DNA of 64,000 nucleotides, from positions 1,612,001 through 1,676,000 of the forward strand of contig NZ_AP023410.1 of the NCBI RefSeq assembly GCF_000193495.2. The letters run 5' to 3'. The position numbers and the translations under genes were made by a program. The notes under the pieces were generated by a model. It made no database searches. It worked only from the letters and a program-made list of their open reading frames with translations, and had not been told where the DNA came from. Below, in pieces: positions 25,382 through 34,254 of the stretch. Source of the stretch: Acetobacter aceti NBRC 14818. GTDB lineage: Bacteria > Pseudomonadota > Alphaproteobacteria > Acetobacterales > Acetobacteraceae. Within the stretch, counting starts at the first letter, position 1, and every line of letters starts with the position of its first letter.

Positions 25382-25632
25382 GGCGTCACCTCATTCTGCT
25401 CAAGCCATTTTCGTACCGCTGCAACGGCACCCTTGTCAGTGTCCGGTTTGGGGCGCGGGCGATGGAAGACCCGGATTTCTCCAAACAGGAACACGCCAAT
25501 GCGGGAGCCTTCCCGTTCCGACACCTCACCACCCAGAGCGATGAACAGGGCTTCGATGTCGGCCCATGGCACATTGCCGCAAACGGGGCGCTTGAAGATC
25601 AGCTCCAGCGTGCGGCGATGTTTGGCTTTCAT
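25378..25632 (-). CDS. hicA: HicA-type mRNA interferase toxin
   Basis: An 84-residue protein with the HicA layout: a VPWADIEALFIALGGEVSER helix, a GVFLFGEIRVFHRP strand with the expected histidine, and DKGAVAAVRKWLEQNEV at the end. HicA toxins cleave mRNA using a double-stranded-RNA-binding-like fold. It is followed at once by the antitoxin gene with a 4-base overlap. Upstream lies an IS5-type remnant, consistent with a mobile or accessory location. Confidence 0.9.
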   Translation of the reverse strand: MKAKHRRTLELIFKRPVCGNVPWADIEALFIALGGEVSEREGSRIGVFLFGEIRVFHRPRPKPDTDKGAVAAVRKWLEQNEVTP

Positions 25633-25682
25633 GAATGAGTGATACTATTTTTCAGTATCATAAGCAACGTATTTATCGGCTC

Positions 25683-25910
25683 CGTCGGCAGGCGTAAGCC
25701 CCGATCAGCAGCGCAGTCGTCAGTGGACGTTCTTCCAATCACCAAAACGCACAGGCAGGTCACCCTAGGGAATGCCGGCACGATAACGATACAGCACGGC
25801 ATCGACAAACAGACGGTTATCTGCGCCGTTCCGCCGACATGACCTTCACGACCCGGAAGAAGATCCCTGATACGTTCCCATTGATCGTCGCTCAGACCAT
25901 AGCACCGCAT
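25683..25910 (-). pseudogene. IS5-family transposase, N-terminal remnant
   Basis: The piece starts MRCYGLSDDQWERIRDLLPG, the N-terminus typical of IS5 (IS427-group) transposases. It loses frame after GHVGGTA. In the next frame DNRLFVDAVLYRYRAGIP continues but with stop codons before GDLPVRFGDWKNVH. The catalytic core is missing. It is a different element from the two longer IS5-like copies. Confidence 0.85.
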
Positions 25911-26326
25911 TCATACTGTCCCTGAAAACAGAGAGAAAACATCGCAGGTCAGAAAGAAACTCTCGTATTCATCATAGGCAGGAAAGAGTTTTTACTGATG
26001 ATGATCCAACTTTCAGAATTGCTGCACGTTTCCAGATGACCAGCAGTGATCGGTATGAACGTCCAGTCGACGTAAAACGCTTTTTCAAAGAAGACTTATT
26101 CGGTTTACAACGAGAATTCAATAAATTGACCCAGATAATGGAAATACAACTCAAAGCGCTATACGATTTACTATTAAAACATTTAAATTTTTCATTTCAC
26201 TATTTACTAGAAATCAGACAAAATAATTTATCATTCGTCGAACGATTCCATAAAAACCCCTTGTAGTCCAAACAACAACTCCTGAACGCTTTCGACATAT
26301 ACTCTCAGCAATGCTAAACGCACACC
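25911..26326. other. AT-rich intergenic stretch with a doubtful 76-codon frame
   Basis: The region contains a plus-strand frame at 26036-26266 of 76 codons, which is helical and rich in Lys, Leu and Phe, but it has no clear ribosome-binding site. Otherwise it is AT-rich spacer, probably with the promoter of the photolyase gene near its right end. Confidence 0.4.
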
Positions 26327-27760
26327 ATGAGCATCTCCCCCGCCATCCTCTGGTTCCGCGAAGACTTTCGTCTTGCTGACAACGCGGCGCTTTCCGCAGC
26401 AGCGCGAGACGGCGCACCAGTCCTCTGCATCACCATTCTCGAACCGGAACCGCAGCAGGGAGCCGCGCATGACTGGTGGCGCGATGGCGCCATCCGTGCT
26501 CTGGATGCCGCTCTACAGGAAAAAGACGGCCGGTTGCACGTCCTGCGCGGCAAGGCGGAGGACCTTGTTCCCGCTCTTGCGAAAGCCTGCAACGCCAGCG
26601 CCGTGCATTGGAACCGCCGCTACGATCCGACAGGCCGCGCCATCGACACGGCGATCAAGACCCAGCTGAAATCCACGGGAACAGAGGCATACAGTTTCCC
26701 CGGTGCGCTGCTTCATGAGCCGTGGACCATCAGGACACAGGCAGACAAACCGTTTCAGGTCTTCACTCCGTTCTGGCGAACCGCCCGCAAACTGGGGGAC
26801 CCACGCCCTCCCCTATCCGCGCCAGACACATTAAAATTCGCCTCTTTTCCAAAAACAGACCAGTTTCACAGCCTGACCCCAGAAGAATTCAACCTGCTGC
26901 CCACATCGCCAGACTGGGCGGCAGGTTTTCGGGAAACATGGGAACCGGGTGAGAAAGCCGCTCACGAGCATCTCGCCCTTTTTGTCGAAGACACCCTCCG
27001 TGGCTACAGCGAAGAACGCGATTACCCAGCAGCCGAAGCCTGCTCCCGCCTTTCGCCTTACCTGCGTTTTGGTCATGTCACGCCAGCCCAACTCTGGCAC
27101 GCCGTCATGCAGGCCGATGCTTCCGCTCAGAACAAGGACAAATTCCTTGCCGAACTGGGATGGCGGGAATTTGCGTGGTCGATCCTGTTCGAGCAGGCAA
27201 ATGTCGCGACCCGGTCACTCCGACCGGAATTCGATGCGCTGCCCTGGCGCACCGATCCCAAAGGTCTGAAAGCCTGGCAGAGCGGCCGCACCGGGTATCC
27301 GCTCGTCGATGCCGGAATGCGTGAGCTCTGGCACACAGGCTGGATGCACAACCGTATCCGCATGGTCGTAGCATCCTTTCTGGTGAAACACCTTCTTATT
27401 GACTGGCGGGAAGGCGAACGCTGGTTTGCGGACACGCTGGTGGACCATGACCCGGCCAGCAATCCGATGAACTGGCAGTGGAACGCCGGCACCGGTGTCG
27501 ATGCTGCACCGTTCTTCCGGATCATGAATCCAATCCTGCAATCCGAAAAATTCGATGCGGAGGGCGAGTATATCCGCCGTTGGGTGCCGGAACTTCAGCG
27601 CGTCCCGGCGAGTATGATCCACGCACCATGGGCTGCGGATCAGGAAGCACTGAAAGCGTGCGGTGTGGTTCTGGGCCGCACCTACCCTCACCCCATCATC
27701 GAGCACAAACTGGCGCGGGAACGTGCCCTGTCCGTATGGAAAAGCTTTCGCGGCAACTGA
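26327..27760 (+). CDS. phrB: deoxyribodipyrimidine photolyase
   Basis: A 477-residue photolyase, the usual length. The N-terminal antenna domain starts ILWFREDFRLADNAAL, and the FAD-binding domain is complete: SRLSPYLRFGHVTP, FLAELGWREFAWSIL, GYPLVDAGMREL, WMHNRIRMVVASFLVK and DPASNPMNWQW. The Trp residues of the electron-transfer chain lie in this domain. It repairs cyclobutane pyrimidine dimers with blue light. It is a single gene followed by a pirin gene on the same strand. Confidence 0.95.
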   Translation: MSISPAILWFREDFRLADNAALSAAARDGAPVLCITILEPEPQQGAAHDWWRDGAIRALDAALQEKDGRLHVLRGKAEDLVPALAKACNASAVHWNRRYDPTGRAIDTAIKTQLKSTGTEAYSFPGALLHEPWTIRTQADKPFQVFTPFWRTARKLGDPRPPLSAPDTLKFASFPKTDQFHSLTPEEFNLLPTSPDWAAGFRETWEPGEKAAHEHLALFVEDTLRGYSEERDYPAAEACSRLSPYLRFGHVTPAQLWHAVMQADASAQNKDKFLAELGWREFAWSILFEQANVATRSLRPEFDALPWRTDPKGLKAWQSGRTGYPLVDAGMRELWHTGWMHNRIRMVVASFLVKHLLIDWREGERWFADTLVDHDPASNPMNWQWNAGTGVDAAPFFRIMNPILQSEKFDAEGEYIRRWVPELQRVPASMIHAPWAADQEALKACGVVLGRTYPHPIIEHKLARERALSVWKSFRGN

Positions 27761-27898
27761 ACAACAGACAGTCTGCTTTCGGAAACGATCCCTTTCCATC
27801 CCTTCTCTTTGAGAAAGCACCATAAAGCGCCATGTCTTGTTGCAGACAGGCGCACCAACGGGTGACGCCTCCCACTCCACGGAAAGGGAGAATTGACC

Positions 27899-28600
27899 AT
27901 GATCGAAGTCAGACCATTCGCCGGACTGGGCGCCGCCAACCATGGGTGGCTGGATGCTCACCATCATTTCTCTTTCGCCAGCTATCATGACCCCGAGCGC
28001 GTGCACTGGGGTGCGCTACGGGTCTGGAATGATGACACCATCGCCGGGAATACAGGCTTTCCGCCCCATCCGCACCGCGACATGGAAATCATCACCTATG
28101 TCCGGACAGGGGCCATCACGCACGAGGACAGTCTCGGCAACAAGGGACGGACCGAAGCCGGCGACGTGCAGGTCATGTCCGCAGGCACCGGTATCACCCA
28201 CGCGGAATATAACCGCGAGGATGAACCGACCACCCTGTTCCAGATCTGGATCATGCCGACGGCTCGCGGTCACAAGCCGCGCTGGGGCTCCCGTCCATTC
28301 CCGAAGGACGACCGGGCTGGTCAGTTCATCACTCTGGCCTCCGGCAAGGAAGGAGACGGCGAGGCGCTCTGGATCGGTGCCGATGCCCGCGTGCTGGGCG
28401 CGACTCTGAAGGTGGGTGAAAGCGTCACTTATGAGACCAATAAGGAGCGTTATCTCTATCTGGTCTCGGCAAAGGGCGCGATCACCGTCAACGGTGTGGG
28501 CGCCGCTGCCCGCGACGGTGTGGCCATCCATGACGAGGACAGCATCACTGTCCGCGCAGTAGAGGACGCCGAACTGGTTCTGGTGGACAGCGCACCCTGA
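27899..28600 (+). CDS. pirin-family cupin protein
   Basis: A 233-residue bicupin beginning MIEVRPF, with GGGAG ahead of the ATG. The N-terminal metal site is present: FPPHPHRDMEIITYV and GTGITHAEYN supply the histidines, and the Glu follows. The length and pattern match the YhhW group, whose members have quercetin 2,3-dioxygenase activity in vitro. Its physiological role is unknown. A clear terminator hairpin follows. Confidence 0.9.
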   Translation: MIEVRPFAGLGAANHGWLDAHHHFSFASYHDPERVHWGALRVWNDDTIAGNTGFPPHPHRDMEIITYVRTGAITHEDSLGNKGRTEAGDVQVMSAGTGITHAEYNREDEPTTLFQIWIMPTARGHKPRWGSRPFPKDDRAGQFITLASGKEGDGEALWIGADARVLGATLKVGESVTYETNKERYLYLVSAKGAITVNGVGAAARDGVAIHDEDSITVRAVEDAELVLVDSAP

Positions 28601-28608
28601 TGATTGAC

Positions 28609-28648
28609 CTGATGGCCTTCTGCTCTGATGCAGAGGGCCATCAGTCTT
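28609..28648 (+). terminator. terminator-like hairpin after pirin gene
   Basis: A 15-base stem (ctgatggccttctgc with gcagagggccatcag, one G-T-type mismatch) closes around a 6-base loop and is followed by tcttt. This is a good candidate for the 3' end of the pirin transcript. Confidence 0.7.
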
Positions 28649-28887
28649 TCAAGGTAGGGCTCTGCCCTTACCCACAAGAGATCATAGATCCCTTGCTCCT
28701 ATTTTGATCCAATCTTCGTAATGAAATTTCAAATAAGGGCAAACCAGCTCTACAAAACAATGACTATCGAACAACGCCATTGGTTTAGTGTCATTACAAA
28801 TAGAAACTACTAATTTTGCAATAACGATTTATTGGTCTATGTATCTCTGTCTTCTTTTCATATATTTTGTACAAAGGTTATTGGTTT

Positions 28888-29508
28888 ATGGTGTGGATAA
28901 AGGCTGCTTCTGTTATTCCTTCAGGACATGAAGGCATTTCCGTCACTCATCCAACGCTTCGGAGCGATGATGGCACTCTCATCATGCTCCGCCGAAGCAT
29001 TCCGGGTGTTTTCAATATCTTGCGCTATACGCGAGATCAATTCAGCCTTGATCTGACCATCACCAAGAAGGTTCAGTCCGTCGGTGCGATGAAAGGTGTT
29101 GTGGTCACCTTGTTTCTTCATTCTGATCTGAAAAATTACAGAAGAATTTCACAGCATGACCCGCGTCGCTACGAAATCGGCCAGAACGATATGGTAAAAA
29201 TCATTACCGATATCCGATTGGCGCTTTCAGGCTGGCCTGGCTTTTTTCACCCGGATGACGGTGTGATGATTGAGCTGGCCCGATCTGACGCTCAACTCAC
29301 ATGGTATGAAGCCGAAGAAATGGCTGAGGATCCGTCCAAACAATATTACTGGATCGGCAGCACCGAACTGGGCATTCAGGTTGAAAAGCAGATCATTGAG
29401 CATGTTGTCGCAGGCTGCGCCTTCCGCATAGCGGAAGAAGATAAACTGTGGGCCGTTGCGTCCGCCAGATATGCCGACGAAGCAACAGGAGATGTTGTCA
29501 TACTATAG
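28888..29508 (+). CDS. hypothetical protein, AT-rich accessory gene
   Basis: A 206-residue protein with ATG at 28888 preceded by an AAAGG site; a TTG at 28867 is possible but weaker. It has no signal peptide or membrane segment. The sequence is mixed alpha/beta with aromatic-rich stretches (PSKQYYWIGSTELG) and an acidic C-terminal half. Upstream DNA is strongly AT-rich, unlike the pirin gene before it. Two small genes follow on the same strand. No family recognised. Confidence 0.6.
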   Translation: MVWIKAASVIPSGHEGISVTHPTLRSDDGTLIMLRRSIPGVFNILRYTRDQFSLDLTITKKVQSVGAMKGVVVTLFLHSDLKNYRRISQHDPRRYEIGQNDMVKIITDIRLALSGWPGFFHPDDGVMIELARSDAQLTWYEAEEMAEDPSKQYYWIGSTELGIQVEKQIIEHVVAGCAFRIAEEDKLWAVASARYADEATGDVVIL

Positions 29509-29654
29509 AGTCTGATCCGACCCGTCTGGTTCGTATCCTGCAGCCCTGAAATAGCTGGGGCAACCGCTCAGTGTGAAAGGATACCGATAAACCCGAATCT
29601 CACTCAGATCGAATTCCGCTCTAAAACCGTCAATCTGGATAAGGAGAGTCAAAC

Positions 29655-29843
29655 GTGAAGTGGCAGTATAAAACAGTGATCTGGTATAGGAACGAGGGCG
29701 GAAAGAAAACGGCTACTGAAGTTCCATCCGTTACCGCAGATGATGTCGTAACAGTTATTTGGACAAAAACCGTTCCTGTTCCGGGAATTATAACAATAGT
29801 ATATCAAAAAAAACAACATAGAAGGACGTTTTTTTATGTCTAA
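29655..29843 (+). CDS. small protein, 62 residues, GTG start
   Basis: A GTG start preceded by AAGGAGAG at ideal distance. The product is beta-rich (KWQYKTVIWYRNEGG, VVTVIWTKTVPVPG) and ends in a basic QKKQHRRTFFYV tail. An A8 run lies in the last fifth of the gene and a T7 run just before the stop. The last eight bases overlap the next gene's start, so the two are probably translationally coupled. Function unknown. Confidence 0.5.
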   Translation: MKWQYKTVIWYRNEGGKKTATEVPSVTADDVVTVIWTKTVPVPGIITIVYQKKQHRRTFFYV

Positions 29844-30087
29844 AGAAGTTGTTGGCAACGATGTGTCATTCAGTATGTGTGTTTCAGCACCTAATATGTA
29901 CTACAGAATACCAGGTTCTGCCGCTCCTGAAATTCCCAGAGACTATGTTAATCCCACTTCTGATGAAATTGAGGATGTAAAAAGACATTTAAGGGAAGCA
30001 ATCCCTCTTATGAGGTACTCTCCATTCCAACCTCTCACGAATTACATCGCGGGCAGACCGTTTAATGTAAAAGAAATTTCCTTCTAA
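29836..30087 (+). CDS. small protein, 83 residues, coupled to preceding gene
   Basis: Starts MSKEVVGNDV with an AAGGA site in the end of the 62-residue gene, overlapping it by eight bases. It is hydrophilic with Pro-rich stretches (RIPGSAAPEIPRDYVNP) and a helical DEIEDVKRHLREAIPL segment. Its AT-rich composition matches its neighbour. No family recognised. The overlap suggests the two proteins act together, for example as a pair or complex. Confidence 0.5.
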   Translation: MSKEVVGNDVSFSMCVSAPNMYYRIPGSAAPEIPRDYVNPTSDEIEDVKRHLREAIPLMRYSPFQPLTNYIAGRPFNVKEISF

Positions 30088-30324
30088 AATAAAGAAAGAT
30101 CCATGACTGTTTAGGTTTTATCTTTTCTCATCAGCCAATTTATAGACGAGAAGACACAGCCATATCAAAAGCAGGCGACTTCTTCACCCCAGAATTGCCT
30201 GATGAAAAATGGTTTCCAAAGGCGCGCCTTTGGTGGAGCAGGCAGCGCCTCCAGTCTCCCAATAACCACTTGCCGCGCGCCTCTCTCCGCGATACCGCAG
30301 AACACCGTCACCCGAGGAGGCTCC

Positions 30325-31134
30325 ATGTTCCGTTCCCGCTTTTGCGCTGTCACTACTGCCGCAGTCCTCCTCGCCCTGACCGGAACCGCCGAGGCTGCAC
30401 CACAGGTCGAACTGCAACGCCTCACATGGACGGAAATCCGGGATGCGCTGAATACGGGCTACACCACCATCATCGTGCCGGTTGGCGGCACGGAACAGAG
30501 CGGCCCCTACATCGCTGTTGGCAAACATAACGTCCGGGCGCAGGCTCTGGCGGATCGGATCGCACATCAGCTTGGGAATACACTGGTCGCGCCAGTCATT
30601 GCGTATGTTCCGGAGGGCGGCACCTCCCCCCGCACGTCGCATATGCGCTTTCCCGGCACGATCAGCGTCACACCCGCCGTGTTTGATGGTCTTCTGAAAT
30701 CAGCCGCCGAGAGTTTTCGGGTCCAGGGATTTCGTCTTGTCGCGTTTATCGGCGATCACGGTGGATACCGGGCTGAAATGTGCAAGACCGTGGAGCAGAT
30801 CAACCAGAGCTGGTCCGGGACAGGAGCACATGCGGCCTGCATCAACAGCTATTACACCGTCATCGCCGGGGCCTATGACGAGGCTCTCCGTCAGAAGGGG
30901 CTGGGGGCTGCGGTTGGCACCCATGCCGATCTGAGCGACACGTCCCTCATGCTGGCTGTCGATCCGTCAATGGTCCGGACCGCAGCCCTTCGCAACGCGC
31001 CCAAACCCACGACGGCGGATGGCGTTTATGGCGGCGACCCACGTGGCGCGACAGCAGCACTGGGGGAAATCGGCGTGGACATGCAGGTCAACGCCGCTGT
31101 GACGGAGATCAGGGTGCTACAACAGCATCCCTGA
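30325..31134 (+). CDS. secreted creatininase-family protein
   Basis: A 269-residue protein with a strong GGAGG site and a Sec signal peptide (cleavage near TAEAAP, residue 25). The creatininase fold is recognisable: VPVGGTEQSGPYIAVGKHN, PEGGTSPRTSHMRFPGT and VAFIGDHGGYR. Against the usual E-x-H...D pattern, the first His is Ser59 and the Asp is His68, while Glu57 and His145 remain. Such a variant metal site is shared by exported members. Activity is uncertain; the ligand may be a cyclic amide or none. Confidence 0.8.
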   Translation: MFRSRFCAVTTAAVLLALTGTAEAAPQVELQRLTWTEIRDALNTGYTTIIVPVGGTEQSGPYIAVGKHNVRAQALADRIAHQLGNTLVAPVIAYVPEGGTSPRTSHMRFPGTISVTPAVFDGLLKSAAESFRVQGFRLVAFIGDHGGYRAEMCKTVEQINQSWSGTGAHAACINSYYTVIAGAYDEALRQKGLGAAVGTHADLSDTSLMLAVDPSMVRTAALRNAPKPTTADGVYGGDPRGATAALGEIGVDMQVNAAVTEIRVLQQHP

Positions 31135-31151
31135 TACACTGCGGGTAAAGG

Positions 31152-31415
31152 TCAGGCTCCGTCCATATTTTCGATATCATCGTCCGGTATGCCGGGGTCA
31201 TTCGCCACCGGTTTGCGGAGCAGAAAAAACCCTCCAGCCACACAAAAGATTCCAATCAGCACCGGCAGACGACGCAGCAGCCACACAGGCCATGAGTCAC
31301 TATCATCAGGATTGATGATCAAAGCCCACCCATCAACGATGATCAGGGTGAAGCCACCGAGGAAGCCCGCCCCGATCAGGATGAGGCGTCGGAGATAATT
31401 AGGTTCGCCTGTCAT
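31152..31415 (-). CDS. small two-helix membrane protein
   Basis: An 87-residue protein with two hydrophobic segments (about residues 10-34 and 46-66) and an acidic C-terminus. It lies between a creatininase-like gene and the efflux operon, convergent with the first and on the same strand as the second, but about 90 bases from the outer-membrane factor stop. It is probably separate. No family recognised. Confidence 0.5.
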   Translation of the reverse strand: MTGEPNYLRRLILIGAGFLGGFTLIIVDGWALIINPDDSDSWPVWLLRRLPVLIGIFCVAGGFFLLRKPVANDPGIPDDDIENMDGA

Positions 31416-31506
31416 CGGTCTTGCATGACCTCCGTGATACCAGTCCTGTCAGGACATGCGTTGAACACTGTTACTTCTGCTGCAACGCACGGCAAAAGGC
31501 TTCAGT

Positions 31507-33084
31507 TTACTGCTGGAACGCCCGCGCCCAGACATTCTGCGTCTCCAGAGAGACCGGCAGCGTCGAATTGGTCAGAGCGTTTCCACGCCAGCCGGCACCG
31601 ATAGCCGTATAGAGATTAACGGCATCCCTCAGACGCTCAAGCCGTGAAAGCGCTTCGGCGTTCTGCGCATTGAGAGTCGTTCTCTCTTCTGTCAGCACAT
31701 CCAGGAAGCCGATCAGACCTGCTCCATAGAGCTTGCGGGCACGGTCACGGGCAAGAGCGCTATCCTGAGCCGCCTTTTCCAGTTTTTCCTGATATTCAAG
31801 GTCATCATGCCAGGCTGCCATGGCGTCCTCGACTTCCTTGAAACCATTGAGCACGGTCTGACGATAATGCAGACGGGCGGCTTCCGCTGCGGCCTGTGTC
31901 GCACGGATGGTCGAAGTGTATTTGCCACCATGCATCAACGGCAGACTGGCCATCATCAGGAACTGCCAGCTCATGCCGTTGACCTGAAACGCCTGATACA
32001 TCGCCGATGCATTCGGATTGAAGGTCAACGGCACAACGAAGTGCGGATAAAGGTCAGCGACAGCGACGCCAATTTCCGCCGTCGCCACCGCATATTCCTT
32101 TTCCGCCATGCGGATGTCAGGACGATTGGCAATGACAATCGACGGCAGGGTCGCCGGGAAAGACGGCACGACTGGCAGCGGCCGGACGATCTTGAGTTCT
32201 TCCTCCAGTTCGCCCGGCATCTTGCCTGTCAGCACGGAGATGGCGTGCGATACCTGTGACACGCGCGTCTTGAGCGGTTCACGGGCAGCAATTTGGGAAT
32301 CCAGTTCCGCCTGCGCCTGCGCCGTCTGAAGCGTGTTGCCCACACCTTCCAGATACAGGCGATTGGTCAGATCGACACTTTCCTTGGCGACCTTGATATT
32401 GTCGGTGGCGATCTGGATCTGGAGCTGCGTCACGCGCAGCAGCATGTAATCGTTGGCCAGTTCCGACAACAGCACCATCAGGAGCGCGCGACGGCCTTCG
32501 ACGGTTGCTTCAACCTGACGTTCATGCGCCTCGACACCACGACGGATGCGCCCGAACACGTCGAACTCCCATGTCGCCGAAGCACCATAGGTCAGCATCG
32601 ATGCTTCCGGATGCTGCGGTGTGGAAGGACGGATCGGCCAGTTATCGATATTGATCGAATACCGAACGTCACCACCACCCATGTTGGCGTCCATCTGGGG
32701 ATACCACGCAGACGCGGCCTTATCGCGCAGGGCGCGTTCCGCAAGAATCCGCTGTCCGGCTTCCTGCAGATCGTAGTTCCCCTTGACGGCGTCCTCGATC
32801 AGCTTCGTCAGGATCGGATCGTTGAACTTGGCCCACCAGTCGGTCATTTCCTTGTTGGTGCGCTCGATCTCTTCCGGCGTCGCCGGCTTTTCCTCGGCCG
32901 TTTCCGCAAAACCGGCAGGCAGCTTCATCCGGTCCGGCTGGAAATTCGGACCAACCGTGCAGCCCGCAAGGATGGTCCCGCTGACCAGCATCGTCAGCAT
33001 CCGTCGCCAGACACCCCGCCTGCCACCGTCTTTCGCGCAACCGGAGGAAACCGGTACGGTTTCAGAAGCTATCATTATCCCCAT
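31507..33084 (-). CDS. efflux outer-membrane factor, NodT family lipoprotein
   Basis: A 525-residue TolC/NodT-type protein. A lipobox LAGC places the lipidated Cys at residue 42. The two OEP repeats are visible (ERTNKEMTDWWAKFNDPILTK, LRDAVNLYTAIGAGWRG) along with the long coiled-coil segments typical of trimeric exit ducts. It is the last gene of the efflux operon and follows the HlyD gene by 16 bases. It completes a tripartite pump across the envelope. Confidence 0.9.
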   Translation of the reverse strand: MGIMIASETVPVSSGCAKDGGRRGVWRRMLTMLVSGTILAGCTVGPNFQPDRMKLPAGFAETAEEKPATPEEIERTNKEMTDWWAKFNDPILTKLIEDAVKGNYDLQEAGQRILAERALRDKAASAWYPQMDANMGGGDVRYSINIDNWPIRPSTPQHPEASMLTYGASATWEFDVFGRIRRGVEAHERQVEATVEGRRALLMVLLSELANDYMLLRVTQLQIQIATDNIKVAKESVDLTNRLYLEGVGNTLQTAQAQAELDSQIAAREPLKTRVSQVSHAISVLTGKMPGELEEELKIVRPLPVVPSFPATLPSIVIANRPDIRMAEKEYAVATAEIGVAVADLYPHFVVPLTFNPNASAMYQAFQVNGMSWQFLMMASLPLMHGGKYTSTIRATQAAAEAARLHYRQTVLNGFKEVEDAMAAWHDDLEYQEKLEKAAQDSALARDRARKLYGAGLIGFLDVLTEERTTLNAQNAEALSRLERLRDAVNLYTAIGAGWRGNALTNSTLPVSLETQNVWARAFQQ

Positions 33085-33100
33085 GATTCCGTCGTATGCC

Positions 33101-34012
33101 TTACAGGTGGTCTTGCAGCCAGGTGGTCAGCTTGCCGCGACGGCTCTGTGATTCAGGCCCGACGCTGATCGTCGCCGTCATGCCTGCAGCCAGTGTGACG
33201 CCTTCAGGCACATAATCGAGATGCACGCGGACCGGGATACGCTGCGCCAGACGCACCCAGGTGAAGATCGGGTTGACGTCCTGAAGGCCGAGCTTGTCCG
33301 GGTTGCCGTTGGTGTCGTTGATACCGCGGGCGATCGACACGACATGGCCGGGGATGATCTGCTTGTAACCCATCAGCTTGACGCGGGCGACATCCCCGAC
33401 ATGAACGCCCCACATCTTCGTTTCCTCGAAGTAACCATAGACCCAGTAGGAATCGGAATCGATCACGGCCAGACGGGCCTGCCCCGCAGTGGCGTAGTCA
33501 CCCACACGCAGGTTCAGGTTGGTGATGAAACCGTTCACCGGAGAATAGAGCACCGAACGCTGAAGATTCAGTTTCGCCACATCAAGCGCCGCACGGGCCG
33601 CATCCACCGCCGCGACCTGTGTCGCCACGTTGGAGTTGAAGACCTCCTGCTCTTCAGCCGAGACGATGCCGCCCAGTCCCATACGGCGTCTCGCATCATT
33701 CTGCTTGAGCTTCAGGTCTTCGAGAGTGCCGTCCAGACGGGCCTGAGCCTCGCGGATGGCCAGACGGAAACGCACGGGATCGAGCACGTAGAGCGGGTCG
33801 CCCTTGTGGACATACTGGTTATCCACCACAGGCACCTGCACAACCGTCCCGGAGACTTCAGGGGCCACATCGACGACATAGACACGCACGCGACCGTCAC
33901 GGGTCCAGGGAGCGATCATGTAGGTGTTCCACAGGGTCACCCCAAGCACTATGGCCAGCGAGACGACTGCCAGGGTCAGGATCACTCGGATCAGTGTGCG
34001 AAGCAGTGGCAT
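33101..34012 (-). CDS. HlyD/AaeA-type membrane fusion protein
   Basis: A 303-residue periplasmic adaptor with one N-terminal membrane helix (about residues 8-28). It then reads APWTRDGRVRVYVVDVAPEVSG, the lipoyl-like half YVHKGDPLYVLDP, a short helical hairpin and the second half SPVNGFITNLNLRVGDYA. The layout matches AaeA, the fusion partner of FUSC-type aromatic acid exporters. Gene order FUSC, DUF1656, HlyD, NodT supports this. Confidence 0.9.
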   Translation of the reverse strand: MPLLRTLIRVILTLAVVSLAIVLGVTLWNTYMIAPWTRDGRVRVYVVDVAPEVSGTVVQVPVVDNQYVHKGDPLYVLDPVRFRLAIREAQARLDGTLEDLKLKQNDARRRMGLGGIVSAEEQEVFNSNVATQVAAVDAARAALDVAKLNLQRSVLYSPVNGFITNLNLRVGDYATAGQARLAVIDSDSYWVYGYFEETKMWGVHVGDVARVKLMGYKQIIPGHVVSIARGINDTNGNPDKLGLQDVNPIFTWVRLAQRIPVRVHLDYVPEGVTLAAGMTATISVGPESQSRRGKLTTWLQDHL

Positions 34013-34059
34013 GGCTGTGACCTGAAAACCTTATGTTCGTGGAAGTTAAGCGAGTTGAG

Positions 34060-34254
34060 TCAGACGTAGAGGATGAGCAGACACAGTACACAGGTGTACA
34101 GGGCGACTTCGAATAACGCGAAGTGCCAGAACCAGCGCATGATTCCGCTCCACCAGAGGAGAAACCGGATAAACATTGTTACGGGCAGGGCCACCAGTGC
34201 GTAAACCACGATCGGCGCCATAAAAACACCGAACAGATTAAACTCGGTCAGCAT
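34060..34254 (-). CDS. DUF1656 membrane protein (AaeX-like)
   Basis: A 64-residue protein with two membrane helices, beginning MLTEFNLFGVFMAPIVV, as usual for DUF1656 proteins. These are found between FUSC and HlyD genes in aaeXAB-type operons. Its role in the pump is not established. It starts at the stop of the FUSC gene. Confidence 0.85.
   Translation of the reverse strand: MLTEFNLFGVFMAPIVVYALVALPVTMFIRFLLWWSGIMRWFWHFALFEVALYTCVLCLLILYV

Noticed and set aside
32293-33168. A 291-codon plus-strand frame opposite the NodT gene
   Set aside because: Composition is that of an antisense shadow; the minus-strand gene has a lipobox and full OEP pattern.
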